Of a DNA stretch of 6,732 nucleotides, positions 5,688 to 6,732 are shown one piece after another. A model generated the notes under the pieces. That model worked only from the letters and a program-made list of their open reading frames with translations. It ran no database searches and was not told where the DNA came from. Made by a program: the position numbers and the translations under genes. Each line of letters opens with the position of its first letter. Position 1 is the stretch's first letter. Origin of the DNA: an uncultured Ruminococcus sp. (lineage in GTDB: Bacteria; Bacillota; Clostridia; Oscillospirales; Ruminococcaceae); assembly GCA_947177345.1 (NCBI GenBank), contig CAMWUB010000078.1:1-6732 (forward strand), given 5' to 3'.

Positions 5688-6732
5688 ATGTCATTCTGGA
5701 TAATAAATTTGCTTACAGCAATACTTTCATTTCTTATTGCAGGAATATCAGGTTTTAAAATAGTACCGTTTCTGCATGAATTAAAATTCGGTCAGCCGAT
5801 AAAAACTCAGGACGGTCCGCAGTGGCACGCAAAAAAACAAGGTACTCCCACTATGGGCGGTTTTATGTTCATACTTTCAACTATAGTATCGGCAATCGCT
5901 GGTTACTGGATTTACAGGGCAAGGGGCGGTATAGATGTTACTGACCCTGAAACATTCAATTCATTTTACAGACTTCTTGCGTGTGTGGGATTCTCATTAC
6001 TTTTCGGACTTATCGGTTTTATTGACGATTTTATTAAAGTAAAACGTAAAAATAATGACGGTCTTACACCTATACAGAAGATAATTCTTCAGGTAATATT
6101 TGCAGTTGGTTTTCTGTTTGTTATCCGACTTACTGGTGATACGTCAACAGTTATAAATTTAGGATTCTGGCAAAGTCCGGAACTGAATATTTTCTACTAT
6201 ATACTTATGATACCGGTTATAATCTATCTGACAAATGCCGTCAACCTCACCGACGGCGTGGACGGTCTGTGTGGTTCGGTAACATTCGTTGCTATGCTGA
6301 TATTCACAGTAGCGTGTTCTATACTCGGACAAAGTGAGGTATCATATTATACAATGGCACTTGCCGGTGGCTGTCTCGGATTTCTTTTATGGAATCTCAA
6401 TCCGGCGAGATGCTTCATGGGTGATACCGGTTCAATGTTTCTTGGTGCGTCAGTGACGGCGGTAGGTCTTATACTTCATAATCATCTTTTAATGATTCTT
6501 GTTTCAATGATATACATACTTGAGGCTCTTTCCGTTGTTATACAGGTCAGCTATTTCAAGTATACAAAGAAAAAAAGCCCAGACCATCAGGGAAAAAGAA
6601 TTTTCAAGATGACCCCTATTCACCATCATTTCGAGATGAGTGGCTTCGGGGAATACGATATAGTGATTACTTTTTCACTTGCTGGCATTATTTTCGGAAT
6701 ACTGGGAATAATTACATTACTTGTATTTAAAT
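5688..6732 (+). CDS. mraY: Phospho-N-acetylmuramoyl-pentapeptide-transferase MraY (3' end cut by window)
   Basis: Polytopic membrane enzyme that transfers phospho-MurNAc-pentapeptide from UDP to undecaprenyl phosphate, giving lipid I on the inner face of the membrane. The frame runs from ATG 5688 to the edge: 348 whole codons plus one base, no stop. Hallmarks in order are GPQWHAKKQGTPTMGG (about 44-59), the aspartate pair in FIDDF (D113, D114), KNNDGLTPIQK, TNAVNLTDGVDGL (182-194), FMGDTGS with D246, and the histidine motif HHHFE (312-316). Many hydrophobic segments fit the family's ten membrane helices. The last residues form a final hydrophobic helix, and MraY proteins are usually 320-360 residues, so the gene probably ends just past the window. 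GGAG (5675-5678) lies 9 nt before the ATG, and the spacer after murE is 36 nt. No murF intervenes, as in B. subtilis. Confidence 0.96.
   Translation, partial: MSFWIINLLTAILSFLIAGISGFKIVPFLHELKFGQPIKTQDGPQWHAKKQGTPTMGGFMFILSTIVSAIAGYWIYRARGGIDVTDPETFNSFYRLLACVGFSLLFGLIGFIDDFIKVKRKNNDGLTPIQKIILQVIFAVGFLFVIRLTGDTSTVINLGFWQSPELNIFYYILMIPVIIYLTNAVNLTDGVDGLCGSVTFVAMLIFTVACSILGQSEVSYYTMALAGGCLGFLLWNLNPARCFMGDTGSMFLGASVTAVGLILHNHLLMILVSMIYILEALSVVIQVSYFKYTKKKSPDHQGKRIFKMTPIHHHFEMSGFGEYDIVITFSLAGIIFGILGIITLLVFK

Noticed and set aside
6700..6732. mraY without a stop codon as a broken gene
   Set aside because: The frame is intact to the window edge and all catalytic motifs are present; the stop is simply outside the window.

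Overview
This window is the 5' half of a bacterial division and cell wall (dcw) cluster, all on the + strand. The order is rsmH (mraW) - ftsL-like - a class B penicillin-binding protein with two PASTA domains - murE - mraY, and mraY runs off the right edge. The base composition is AT-rich, ATA isoleucine codons are common and Shine-Dalgarno (SD) sites are strong. The PBP is of the SpoVD/PBP2B type, MurE has a meso-diaminopimelate signature, and there is no murF between murE and mraY. Together these point to a low-GC Gram-positive of the Clostridia, most likely a Ruminococcus-like member of the Oscillospiraceae. The genus is an inference from style and gene order.

Layout: 1-75 is a leader with a perfect -10 box at the left edge, a perfect 9-bp inverted repeat and a strong SD. 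rsmH (76-1020) overlaps the ftsL-like gene (1007-1579) by 14 nt. A 300-nt gap (1580-1879) follows, unusually long next to the other junctions (14-nt overlap, 19-nt and 36-nt spacers). The gap holds several inverted repeats sharing TTCCGG/CCGGAA arms, a 36-codon open frame, a terminator-like hairpin, a good promoter candidate that overlaps that hairpin, and a 9-bp direct repeat (AAAGGACTG) whose second copy contains the PBP gene's SD. The PBP gene (1880-4210), murE (4230-5651) and mraY (5688 to the edge) then follow with short spacers.

How the genes work together: MurE adds meso-DAP to UDP-MurNAc-dipeptide in the cytoplasm. MraY moves the finished UDP-MurNAc-pentapeptide onto undecaprenyl phosphate to make lipid I. 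The class B PBP cross-links the resulting strands at the septum, in a complex that the FtsL-like bitopic protein normally helps assemble. RsmH methylates 16S rRNA and is the customary first or second gene of this cluster.

The five genes themselves are ordinary and I see no undescribed enzymatic system. The parts that repay a second look are the 1580-1879 gap, which may be an insertion into a once-compact operon, and the tyrosine-rich 5-residue repeats in the cytoplasmic tail of the FtsL-like protein.
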